DNA of 64,000 nt. It comes from Fratercula arctica (Eukaryota; Chordata; Aves; Charadriiformes; Alcidae). The position numbers and the translations under genes are program-made. Below, piece by piece: positions 12,060 to 21,268 of the stretch (the stretch's first letter is position 1; the number at the start of each line of letters is the position of its first letter). The DNA lies in contig CANTUZ010000027.1 of assembly GCA_947846985.1 (NCBI GenBank), forward strand, positions 5,442,243 to 5,506,242, given 5' to 3'. A model generated the notes under the pieces. The model was not told where the DNA came from. It worked only from the letters and a program-made list of their open reading frames with translations, and did no database searches.

Positions 12060-13540
12060 GTAATGGGCCATTACAAGTTCCACACAAACTACACAACAAC
12101 AGACACGGGCCAGAACTGCCCTGCCCAGCACACACTAGCTTTGTGCTGAAGAGTAACCTGCTCCCTTTACCTACTCAGAGGACACTGCTCCTGGATAGCC
12201 CTCTGCTCTACCCTGACTTTAAAACTCCTCCCTGAAACTGTCAACCTTGCCCCCCCTCCAGCACCTGTCCCTCTATTTAGCTTTCAGAGGGCTAGGCGTC
12301 TGAATTCATCCTTGACAAAAAACCACAACAAACAGCTAACTGATGTGTTCCTGCAGTCACCAGGTTCCTCTTCATCTGCAAAACAAAAAGAAAACAGTGA
12401 CTCCAGCAGTGGCCACCATGACAGTAGATGCCAACCTCTTCCACAACACCCTCATCCTCAGAGATGCCATAGCAATCCGCTCACCTGCTTCACGCCAATT
12501 CCAGAGTCAGAGGCCGCAGCAACAATTATTTATGGCACTTAAGATACCAACACAAAGTTACCATTGCATTTCTGTGAAATCACCAGTCCCATGCTCCTCC
12601 TCGATACTATCCAGCTCACCTCAAATGCAAGAGACTAGAACAGACCAGACCCCGTCAACACCCAAATCTAAATGCAAAACCAATATGATAAAGACTGATG
12701 AACCTACCTCCCTTTCCTAGCCAACCCCCAGTGCCAAAACTTCAGGAACCCCTTTTCTTCTCCTCAACTGTCAGGGAAGGACCCCCACTTCTTCCTGACA
12801 GCTCCCATTCTGTATTTGCCAACCCTCACCCCCTGCATCAGCCACTCCTCAGGAGCTGCTCTTCTAAGCCATGCCCTGTATTCAGCAGGCACCTCCTGTC
12901 TTCTTTCTTCCCACATGCTTTAGCTCTGCTATAGACCCACAAAATAAGCAATGCCCTGACACAGGCTATGAAGGGCCTGCTGCAAGCTGCAAAACCTCTT
13001 TGGACACCATAGCATTCTTTGGGCAATGGGGAAAGGTGATGAGCCATGCCATACCATCCCCTGAATGATGAGCTATGCCTTACATCCCTGCTGCTTTCTT
13101 GAGAAATACTAAAATGCCATATGTGGATGCATACAAAATGCTCACCCTAACCCCTACAAGATAATCTCATCATCAACCCAATTAAGAGAAACAATATCAG
13201 CAATTTACACAGCATACAAAGAAAAACAAAGCAGCAGCATACAAGTCAACTTTCTACTATGCAGGCAGCTGGATGTTTACTGGTCCTGAAAATCTTAGCT
13301 CAGACTTCTTACCTCTACCTCTCTAAATCCTAAAACACACCTGCCCAAACAGCTGAGCCTGTCCCAAAGCTGCAGACAACTGAAGGACCAGCACACCACT
13401 ACCCTGAGAGCAGCACAGCAGCAGCACAAGCTGCTGTGCCGAGGCTGTGGCTCATATACCCCGGGCCCCGCCCACCGCCCTTCCCACAATCCCCTGGGGA
13501 AAGGGGCGGAGCCACCCCCCCAGGAGACATAAAGGTGGCT
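12060..13540 (-). ncRNA. Minus-strand multi-exon transcription unit, copy B1
   Basis: This is the most complete copy. From the promoter at 13,449-13,473 a first exon ends at 13,341 with GGGCAG/GTGTGT. Later exon ends are at 12,620 (ATTTGAG/GTGAGC) and 12,485 (AAGCAG/GTGAGC). A strong acceptor (TCTTTTTGTTTTGCAG) opens an exon at 12,375. Copy A matches it collinearly from about 150 to 1,790. The exon that follows the acceptor begins GAAGAGGAACCTGGTGACTG in this copy and reads acidic in one frame, but upstream exons have stops in all frames. I do not recognise a product. Confidence 0.4.
13449..13473 (-). promoter_or_regulatory. TATA/GC-box core promoter of copy B1
   Basis: On the minus strand GGGCGGGG is followed by GGTATATGAGCC. 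The block is kept between copies A and B1 although the surrounding sequence has diverged. A second GC box and CCCCAGGGGATTGTGGGA lie just upstream. Confidence 0.5.
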
Positions 13541-13811
13541 AGAGGATCAGCAGCTTTTCTCCTGCTTTAAGTTCACAGTAGGCAAAGCACTGTCCTTTTT
13601 TATTTCCATTTGGGACTTGCCTCTAGTGATTCTCTTGCCACTTTTGTTGCATTTCTGTCCGGTTATTGTTGAGGACATGAGAATTCTGCAGGGGTCACTT
13701 TATTTTTGCAATCATCAGATATTTTTCTGGTTAGCTGTTAATTGCGTTTCATGGTTTTGGAAGAGTGCTGCAAGCATATGATTTCCAGAAGACTGATGAG
13801 CATTTAGGGGC

Positions 13812-14220
13812 TCCTGGAGGACTAAAGTGCCATAGAGATGGGCGTCGGAGGATTGAGGGGGCACTTCCGGTGTCCTGGAGGACTAAAGCGCCATAGAGAC
13901 GCGCATCGGAGGACTGAAGGGGCACTTCCGAGGTCCCGGATGACTAAAGTGCCATAGAGACGGGCGTCAGAGAAGAGGGCACTTCCGGAGTCCTGGAGGA
14001 CTAAAGTGCCACGGAGACGCGCGTCGGAGGACTGAGGGGGCTGCTGGAGGACTAAAGTGCCATAGAGACGCCTGTCGCAGCACTGAGGGGACGCCTGGAG
14101 GACTAAAGTGTCATAGAGACGCGCATCAGAGGCCTGAGGGGGTCCTGGAGGACTATAGTGCCATAGAGACGCGCGTCGGAGGACTTGAGGGGGCACTTTG
14201 GGGTCCTGGAGGATCGCGTT
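13812..14220. repeat. Tandem array of about 8 units, 50-62 bp each
   Basis: Each unit contains TCCTGGAGGACTAAAGTGCC then ATAGAGACGCGCGTCGGAGG and often GGGGGCACTTCCGG. The last part resembles an ETS-family binding site (ACTTCCGG) and is intact near 13,863 and 13,980. The array lies beside a CpG island and may be an expanded promoter element. Confidence 0.65.
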
Positions 14221-14424
14221 TCCACGGAGATGGACACCCGGAAAACTGCCGGGCACTGATGGGGGCGCGGTAACGCCTAAGACCCGATACTGGAGCGCCG
14301 ACGGCCGCTCTCGGGGCCGGGCGGGCGGCACCGATCGCGGAGCTCGCCGCAGTCCCGGCGGTCTTCGTTCGCCCTCTGGCCGCCGCTCACTCGACACTGG
14401 CCCGGCCTCCGCGAAGCCGCGCAT
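13822..14424 (-). CDS. Candidate 200-residue repeat ORF from a CpG island
   Basis: On the minus strand an ATG at 14,424, inside an NRF1-like GCGCATGCGCAC, opens 200 codons to a stop at 13,822. The N-terminal third is Arg/Pro-rich. The rest crosses the tandem array and reads as repeats close to SDARLYGTLVLQ. The frame stays open through all units although unit length varies, which could be chance in GC-rich DNA. There is no known domain, no signal peptide and no splice evidence. I treat it as a weak candidate; a non-coding promoter is equally likely. Confidence 0.2.
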   Translation of the reverse strand: MRGFAEAGPVSSERRPEGERRPPGLRRAPRSVPPARPRERPSALQYRVLGVTAPPSVPGSFPGVHLRGNAILQDPKVPPQVLRRASLWHYSPPGPPQASDARLYDTLVLQASPQCCDRRLYGTLVLQQPPQSSDARLRGTLVLQDSGSALFSDARLYGTLVIRDLGSAPSVLRCASLWRFSPPGHRKCPLNPPTPISMAL

Positions 14425-14560
14425 GCGCACGAGCTGCGGAACCAACACAGCGCCGCCAGGGGCGGGGGACAAGGCGGGCCGAGGGCGTGGCCAGGGAGGG
14501 CGGGAGGCGGGGCCTCAGCGCACGCGCCTCTTCTAGGGGGAAGTCCACTAAACCCCCCCC
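14210..14560. promoter_or_regulatory. CpG island with NRF1-like and GC-box motifs
   Basis: The segment is dense in CG dinucleotides. It holds GCGCATGCGCAC at 14,419-14,430, which fits the NRF1 palindrome, and several GGGCGGGG-type boxes at 14,460-14,515. It has no TATA box. This is the layout of a housekeeping or bidirectional promoter. No gene can be assigned on either side within the window. Confidence 0.55.
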
Positions 14561-14589
14561 ATCCGTCACTCGCCTGCTCCTCCGCTGCA

Positions 14590-15480
14590 TCATTGCATCC
14601 CTGCCCCGGTGATGTCGCGGTGTCCCAAATGACACCATCGCCCCCCCAGACACACACACACGTCCCCTTTTTTTATTCCCCCCCCCCAAAAAGGAACACA
14701 ACGCCCAGACCCAGGGCTGGCCCCTTCCCCTCGGGGGCTCTGCCACCGGCTGCAAAGCTGGGCTGGGGCATCTCTCCAGCAGCACGAGACACCTACGACG
14801 AGGCACCTGTAAAACAAAAATCCCCACTTATAGCTCGGCATCTTAAAAAATAGCCCGGAAGAGAGTAGAGGAATTCCCTCGGACCGAGGGACGGGAGCTG
14901 AGCTACAGGAGGATTCTGGGGAAACAGCTCAGCTCCAAATATGGCACAGCCTGCAAAAGCCAGCACCAGCTCAACTCTTAAAGTCAGGATTAAGTGTAAT
15001 TGCTACCATTTTGAACACGTTCTTAGCGTAACAGCAAACCTCACTGGTGTTGGGAAATGCCTTGTCCCTTCCCTTTCGGTGAAAAGGTGTGTGTCAGGTT
15101 TATATGCACCAAATAAAAAGACACTATAAAAGCATTTGACTTTCCTCTGGCACTAATTTCACTTGCACAGCTGGGAATTGACACCATAACACTCTCCAAA
15201 ATACATAGTTATAATTGGACTATGAGGTTTTTTGTGTGCTACACAAGGAGGAGGAACATCTGGCCAGCGGCACTGCCTGAGAGAGATGCCGCTGGGCTGC
15301 CAGGGAAACACGCCACTGAAAGCCAGACAGAAATAAAGTACTTCAGAGCACGCTGTCTAAATATCAGGGGAAAATAAAACCGTTACATTCGGTTGCCTCT
15401 TTTTAAAGCTTTAGAGCAAATACCTTCCTCCACCTCCACGGCAGCTTGTGGCACTTCATTTCCCTTTCCCTCCCTCTTGT
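14590..15480. other. Mixed sequence without recognisable gene
   Basis: A short CA repeat and poly-C/A stretch (14,650-14,690) precede sequence with an AATAAA at about 15,112 on the plus strand. No supported ORF or RNA gene. Confidence 0.4.
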
Positions 15481-15484
15481 CCCA

Positions 15485-15642
15485 TCAGAGCCCCTGTTGG
15501 TCTCTGCTCCGCAGCTCCTTTATCCTCCTCTCCGCATCCAGGGGGTCCCTGCTCGGTTCATCTCTCACTTGCTCATCTCTCCTTTGCCGAGATGCTGTCG
15601 GGCTCCAGTGCTCCCAGAGCATTTGGCCAGAGCTGGTGTCCC
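15485..15642 (-). CDS. Possible terminal coding exon of an unidentified gene
   Basis: On the minus strand a good acceptor (TTCCCCCTCCCAG) at 15,643-15,645 is followed by an open frame of about 52 codons to TGA at 15,485-15,487. It is rich in Arg, Glu and Asp (for example DAERRIKELRSRDQQGL at the end), so it could be a short coiled-coil tail. Upstream sequence is a G-rich repeat and the contig ends at 16,072, so other exons would lie beyond the gap. No family is recognised. Confidence 0.22.
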
Positions 15643-15659
15643 CTGGGAGGGGGAAGCAG

Positions 15660-16072
15660 GTGTAATGGGGGTCACAGTGGGAGGTGGGGGGTACTGGGGG
15701 GGGAACTCCAGGGGGTCCCAGAGGGCTCTGGGGTGTCCTGTAGGGGGTGTGGGAGGGTCCCAGGGGGAATGTGGGGGTGCCAGAAGGCTCCAGGGAGTCC
15801 TGGGGGAACATGACAGGTCCCAGGGGGGTCCTAGAGGGCCTGGAGCTCTCAAGGGGGGTGTGTGGGGGGTGTCCCAGGGGGATGTGGCAGGTACCGGCAG
15901 GGGCTCCAGGGGGTGCTAGAGGGCTCTGGGGTGTTCTGAGGGTCTCCAGAGGACTCTGGAAGATCCTGGGGGTGTGTGGGAGGGTCCCAGGGGCTCCAGA
16001 GGGTCCCAGGGCATCCTAGACGGCTCTAAGGGGGCTCTCTGGGGGTGTTGGGGCTCCCAGGGGGATGTGGGG
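15660..16072. repeat. G-rich minisatellite at contig end
   Basis: Variants of GGTCCCAGGGGGTCCCAGAGGGCTCTGGGG repeat loosely up to the gap. Such arrays commonly end short-read contigs. Confidence 0.6.
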
Positions 16073-16272
16073 NNNNNNNNNNNNNNNNNNNNNNNNNNNN
16101 NNNNNNNNNNNNNNNNNNNNNNNNNNNNNNNNNNNNNNNNNNNNNNNNNNNNNNNNNNNNNNNNNNNNNNNNNNNNNNNNNNNNNNNNNNNNNNNNNNNN
16201 NNNNNNNNNNNNNNNNNNNNNNNNNNNNNNNNNNNNNNNNNNNNNNNNNNNNNNNNNNNNNNNNNNNNNNNN
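16073..16272. other. Assembly gap, 200 Ns
   Basis: This is a run of exactly 200 N, the same length as the second gap, so it is a placeholder and not a measured distance. Linkage between 1-16,072 and what follows is not shown by the sequence. Confidence 0.95.
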
Positions 16273-17570
16273 CTAGAGGCAAATTTGCAGGAGACCCAGG
16301 TGGATTCGTGCTCCTGCGAAAGCTCAAAATGCAGCATTAAAATTCCCCTCTGGGCAAGGGGGTGACAGAAACCCCCGAGATGCTCCCCAAAAACGTAAAG
16401 GAGAAGGTAGAACATCTCTTCCTGCGGGGGATTTTGCTTTCAGGGTGGGATGGGGCTCGCTAAGAGCTGGATCTCTTGGTCGAGCCCTTGGTTTAGGTGT
16501 TCGCGGGGGGGGATGCATCACCCTGGAGCTGCCCCCGTTTTTCTGCTTTTGCCAGAAAACCCCAAAGTCAAAGGAAATGAACCCAAGCTGAGGGCGGAGC
16601 TGCTGGAAACTGCCCAAAACGGGTAAGTGCGAAGCTGGCGGAACCCGTCTTTTGCTAAATCTCCAAAAAAGGCGGAGATTTCTCCCCAGTCGCCTTTCCA
16701 ACCCCCCGTTGCCACGAGAAGCCGGCGAATCCATGCAGTCCACCACGAGGTGGGGACACAGCCCACGGGACACGGTGGTAAGTCCACCGGGATTTAGGGG
16801 ACTCGTTTCTGGGAGAGGGGAAAAACCCCCCCTCGAGTTCCCCATCCGAGGGAATTTCTTGCTTTCACGTCCCGATAACGAGAGAAACTTAAAAATACAA
16901 CTTCTGATCCCACGTCTGCTTTTAGATCTCCCGGAGGCTGAGCGCTGAAATCGGATTATTTTTGTTGGAATGATTTTCTTGGCTGGAGAGCGGCTGGTTG
17001 GGGGGAAATTGGGGCGATTCCCTTTCGCGGCTCCCCGCTGTTTGGTGTGGAATGAACAGGATTAATAATTGTGGGATGCTTTGGGAGCTTCCCCCACATC
17101 TCGGGCTCAAAGCATCGGACCTTTCCATTTGCAAAATAAAAAAAATAAGGGGGCGGGGGAAGGGAATGGGAGGCATCTCCCCACATTGGTGGGTAGATAA
17201 AAGCAAGGGGGGGTCCGGACAGACAGCGTGGGAAGCCCGGCTGATAATTTGGAGAGAAACAGCTCCGAAATCCGTATTTTTTAAATGATTGTGGGTCGTT
17301 CTTGCTCAGTGGTTAAGGTTGCTTTGGGGTCAAAGCCATAAGCTGGGGGGTTTCGGTGCTCCCTCCATCCCCGGTGTCTTCTTCATCTGGAGTCATTCCC
17401 CAGAGGAGGTTGGGGCTGGTGGCAGGTGCCACCCGGGGTCTCTTCCATCCTTTCCCCACACCAAAACACGTGCTGGGGAGGTGACGAGAGGGATGATGGG
17501 TCCGGCTCTGCTCACCCCGCCATGTCCCCATCTCCTGGGGATGGGGGGACACTGGCCATGCTGCCGCGAG
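16273..17570. other. Unique sequence without recognised gene
   Basis: A minus-strand ORF of 173 codons (16,324-16,845) and others here resemble no known family. No repeats are recognised. It may be the 3' flank of the receptor exons at 17.6-17.95 kb. Confidence 0.4.
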
Positions 17571-17588
17571 CCCACCCGCAGCCCCAGT

Positions 17589-17947
17589 TTTATTGCAACG
17601 TCCGTCTTCACTGGGCAAATCCCTCCAGCCTCGAAGGCGTGCTGGGGATGCTGATCGCTGGTCCCTCCTCTGCCTGCTCATCCCCACGTTAATTGTGCTA
17701 ATTGGCACGGTTCTTCTCCCCTTGTCCGTCCTTAGGGATTGGAGAAGTAAAACCTTGAAGGCGGGGGGGGATAAATTAATTCCCTCCAAGCGTTTTGGTT
17801 TTGCAGGGAAAACTAACGGAGTTTGACCCGATTTGGGGGTTTTATCACCCACCTCTCCCAAGACGAGAGCCAGGAGGCAGAGCACTGCGCCGGCAGCACC
17901 CATCCGGATGGTGCCGAGGATGCTCAGCCCCTCCGCCACCAGCGTAT
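17589..17947 (-). CDS. Last two exons of a probable LRC-type activating Ig receptor (5' part not found)
   Basis: The exon at 17,947-17,853 starts in phase 1 after TTGCAG and ends before GTGGGT. It encodes a stalk and transmembrane segment TIRMGAAGAVLCLLALVLGE. The basic residue at the membrane edge and the pattern IRM..AG.VL..L....L.E match FCAR, OSCAR and NCR1-type receptors, where that Arg pairs with the FcR gamma adaptor. A second exon (17,730-17,698) after a good pyrimidine tract (ACTTCTCCAATCCCTAAG) adds a tail of ten residues, ending GEKNRAN. AATAAA on the minus strand at 17,589-17,594 supplies the 3' end. Ig-domain exons should lie at higher coordinates, but a 2.6-kb minisatellite and then the butyrophilin follow. 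So the gene is either broken or its Ig exons are misplaced in the assembly. A bird CHIR-A or OSCAR-like receptor is the best guess. Confidence 0.5.
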
Positions 17948-18116
17948 CTGCAAGTCGGGGGACAGGTATTGAAGGATGGGTGGAAAAATGAGGATTTTGG
18001 TAGCGAAGCGTGACTTTGTGGCGGGGTCTGCCCTGCTGTGGGCTCGGCTGGTCTCTGGCTTTGCTTTTGGGGGTTGTAGCGCCGCAAAAATACTCCCTGT
18101 TGCTGTAAAGGGTCAG

Positions 18117-20715
18117 TGGTTTGGCATCCAAGGGATTCCAAGAGTATCCAAGGGGTTCCACAGGGTTCCAAGGGGATCCAAGTGGTTCCAAAAAGGATCC
18201 GAGGCATTCCAAGGGAGTGCAAGGGGGATTGAAGAGATTCAAAGGGGATCCATGGGGTGCCAAGGGGGTCCGAGGGGATCCAAGTGGATGCAGTAGGATC
18301 CAGGGGGTTCCAAAGGGTTTCCAGGGGATCCAAGCAGTTCCAAGGGGATCCAGCAGGATGCAGGGGGATGCAAAGGGGGTCCAAGGGATTCCAAGGGGGC
18401 CCAAGGGGGATCGAATGTCTTCCAAGGAGATCCAAGGTGTTCCATGGGGATCCAAGGGAATCCAAGTGTTTCCAAGGGGATCCAGAATGATCCAAAGGGT
18501 TTTAAGCCATTCCAAGGGGATCCAATGGGTTTGAAGAGGATCCAAGGGTTTTCAAGGGGATCCAAGGACGTTGAAGGGGTTCCCATGGTATCCAAAGGGA
18601 TCCAAGTTGTTCCAAGGTGTTCCAAGTGGATTCAAGTGTATCCAAGGGGTTCCAAGGGGTATCAAGGGGAGCCAAGGTGTTCCAAGTTGTTCTAAGGGGA
18701 GCCAAGGGCTTCCAAAGTGTTCCAAGGGGATCCAAGGGCTTGCAAGGGGTTCCAAGGAAGTCCAAGGGGATCCAAGAGGTTCCAAGTGGATTCAAGTGTA
18801 TCCAAGGGGATCCAAGCGGATTGATGGGGGTCCAAGGGGGTCCAATGGCTTCCAGGGCTGTCGGAGGGTTTCCAAGTGGTTCCAAGGGGATCCAAGTGGT
18901 TCCAAATGCTTCACGTGGGAATCCAAGTTGTTCCAAGGGGAGTCAAGGGCTTCCAAGGTGTTCCAAAGGGATCCAAGTGGATTGAAGGGGATGCCAAGGG
19001 GTTCCCAGGGAGTCCAACTGCATCCAAGGGGATCTAAGGGCTTCCATGGGGATGGAAGGGATTCCGAGTGTATCCAAGGAGATCCAAGGAGTTTGAAGGG
19101 GGTCCACGTGATTCCAAGGGGGTCCCGGGGATTCCAAGCAGTTCCACGGGGGTCCAATTGGTTCTAAGGGGTTCCAAGGAGATCCAGGGGATGCCAAGGT
19201 GGTCCATGTGGTTCCAAGTGGTTCCAAGGAGGTCCAAGTCCTTCCAAGGTTTTCCAAGAGGATCCAAGGGGTACCAAGTGGTTCCAAGAGGTACCAAGGG
19301 GTTTCAAGGGATCCAGGGAGATCCAAGGAGTTCCAACGGGTTCCAAGTGTTTACAAGAGTGTTAAAGCTTTTCCAGGGGGTTCCAAGAGGACCCAAGGGG
19401 GCCAAGGGGTTCCAAGCGATTCCAAGGAGATGCAACAGGCTCCAAGGAGATCCACGGGGTTTCAAGGGGATCCAAGGGGTTCCCAGGGAATCTAAGGGGC
19501 TTCAGGGCGATCCAAGAGAGTCCAAAGGGGATCAAAGGGTTTCCAGGTAGCTCAAGGGGATCCAAGGGTTATCAAATGGTTCCAAGGGGTTACACTGGGG
19601 GTTCCAAGCTGATCCAAGGGAATCCAAGGGGGTCCAGGGAGATCCAAGGACTTCCAAAAAGTTCCAAGCATTTACAAGGATATCCAAGGTTTCCCAAGGG
19701 GATGCAAGGCGTCCCAAGGGGTTGGAAGAGGATCCAACTGGTTCCAAGGGAATCCAATGGGCTCCAAGGGGTTTCAAGGGAATCCAAAGGGTTTGAATGG
19801 GTTCCAAGGGGTTCCAAGGGGTTCCAAAGGGATCCAAGGGGGTCCAAGGGGTTTCAAGAGGGTCCAAGAGCTTCCAAGTGGTTCCAAGGAGATCCAACGG
19901 GCTCCAAGGGAATCTAAGGGGATCCAAGGGATTTCCTAGGGAATCCAATGGGCTTCACGGGGATCCGAGGTGCTCCAAGTATATCCAAGGGTTTCCAAGG
20001 GAGTTCAAGGGGTATCAAGGGGTTCCAAGAGTGCTGAAGGGGGTGCAAGGGGATTGAAGGGGGTCCAACGGGATGCACGGGGCTCTCAGGTATTCCAAGC
20101 AGTTCCAAGGGAATCCAAGGAGTTCCAAGGGATTCCAAGGGGATCCAGGGGGTTTCAAGCAGTTCCAAGGGGACCCAATGGGTTCCAAGGGAATCTAAGG
20201 GGTTCCAAGGAGGTCCAAAGTATTCTAAGCGGTTCCAAGAGGGTTCCAAGGGATTCCAAGGAGGTCCAAGTTGTTCCAAGAGGTTCCAAGGGTCTCTGAG
20301 GGGATCCAACAAGTTCCAAGGGGATCCAGGTGGTTCCAAGTTGTTCCAAAGAGTGCTTAAGGGGGTGCAAGGGGATTGAAGGGGGTCCAACAGGATGCAC
20401 GGGGCTCTCGGGTGTTCCAAGCAGCTCCAAGGGGATCCAAGGGGTTCGAAGCAGTTCCAAGCAGCTTCAAAGGGGATCCAAGGGCTTCGAAGGGGACTCA
20501 GGGGGTCAAGGGATTCCAAGGGGATCCAAAGGGGTCCAATTGCTTCTAAGGGGATCCAAGAGGGTCTAAGGGGTTGGGTTCCAAGGGTTTATAAGGGAGT
20601 CCAAGGGGATCAAGGGGATTCCAAGAGACTCCAAGGGTCTAAGGGGTTCCAAGGGGGTTCAAGAGGATCCGATGGTTTACGAGGAGGTCCAAGGAGTTCC
20701 AAGGGAATCCTGGTC
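18117..20715. repeat. 10-bp minisatellite, about 2.6 kb
   Basis: The array is built of CCAAGGGGTT / CCAAGGGGAT decamers with point changes and one-base slips, about 250 copies. Because the unit lacks stops in most frames, overlapping ORFs of 100-200 codons appear on both strands. They are not genes. Confidence 0.9.
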
Positions 20716-20721
20716 CCACGG

Positions 20722-20960
20722 TGTGGTTTAACCCCAGCCAGGAACTAGGAAGCAGCAGCAGCTCCCTCACTGCACCCCTCTCCCGCAGTAGGGTGGGGAG
20801 AAGAGGGAGAAAAGGAGGGGGAAAAACCTCCTGGGTCGGGATGAAGATGCTTTACTAGAAGAGTAACGGTAGAGGAAAATGTCATTATTTCTTGTAAAAT
20901 CATATTCAAAATAAAGCGGTACAACACAAGTTGCCCTCCCCATCTGAGGGCCGATTTCCC
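20722..20960 (+). mobile_element. Avian ERV LTR fragment
   Basis: GTGTGGTTTAACCCCAGCCAGGAACTA followed by CAGCTCCCTCACTGCACCCC and a GGGGAGAAGAGGG stretch resembles the start of a common avian LTR family. The element is short and lies just beyond the 3' end of the butyrophilin gene. Confidence 0.5.
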
Positions 20961-21268
20961 AGCCCCCCAGCACCCCCCGTTTCTCTCCCGAGCAGGACAG
21001 CTGTGGGGTGGAATATCCCTTTGGCCTCCCTGTCCTGGCCGTGCTCCCGCTGGGCTGCGATGGGAAGCTGGAAAAGCCCTTGACTGATGGAACCATTTCT
21101 CAGCCGCGTACAAAACTGTGCGTGAGCAACGTCATTCTCATCTGAAATCCCAAACGCAGCCACTGCTAGAAACAAAAGTACCTCCCTCAAAGCTGAAAGG
21201 AGGACACCCCCTGCTCAGAGCCTCCCAGCCCCGGGGGGGACCCCACAGCAGCCCCCGTCCCCTGCCCC

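Noticed and set aside
17608..17673. Alternative last exon for the LRC-type receptor, with tail AEEGPAISIPS to FAQ
   Set aside because: It is in phase, but its acceptor GGGGATGAGCAG has no pyrimidine tract; the acceptor at 17,731 is better.
18121..20748. Many ORFs of 100-200 codons with SKGFQGVPRG text
   Set aside because: They are translations of the 10-bp minisatellite in all frames and strands.
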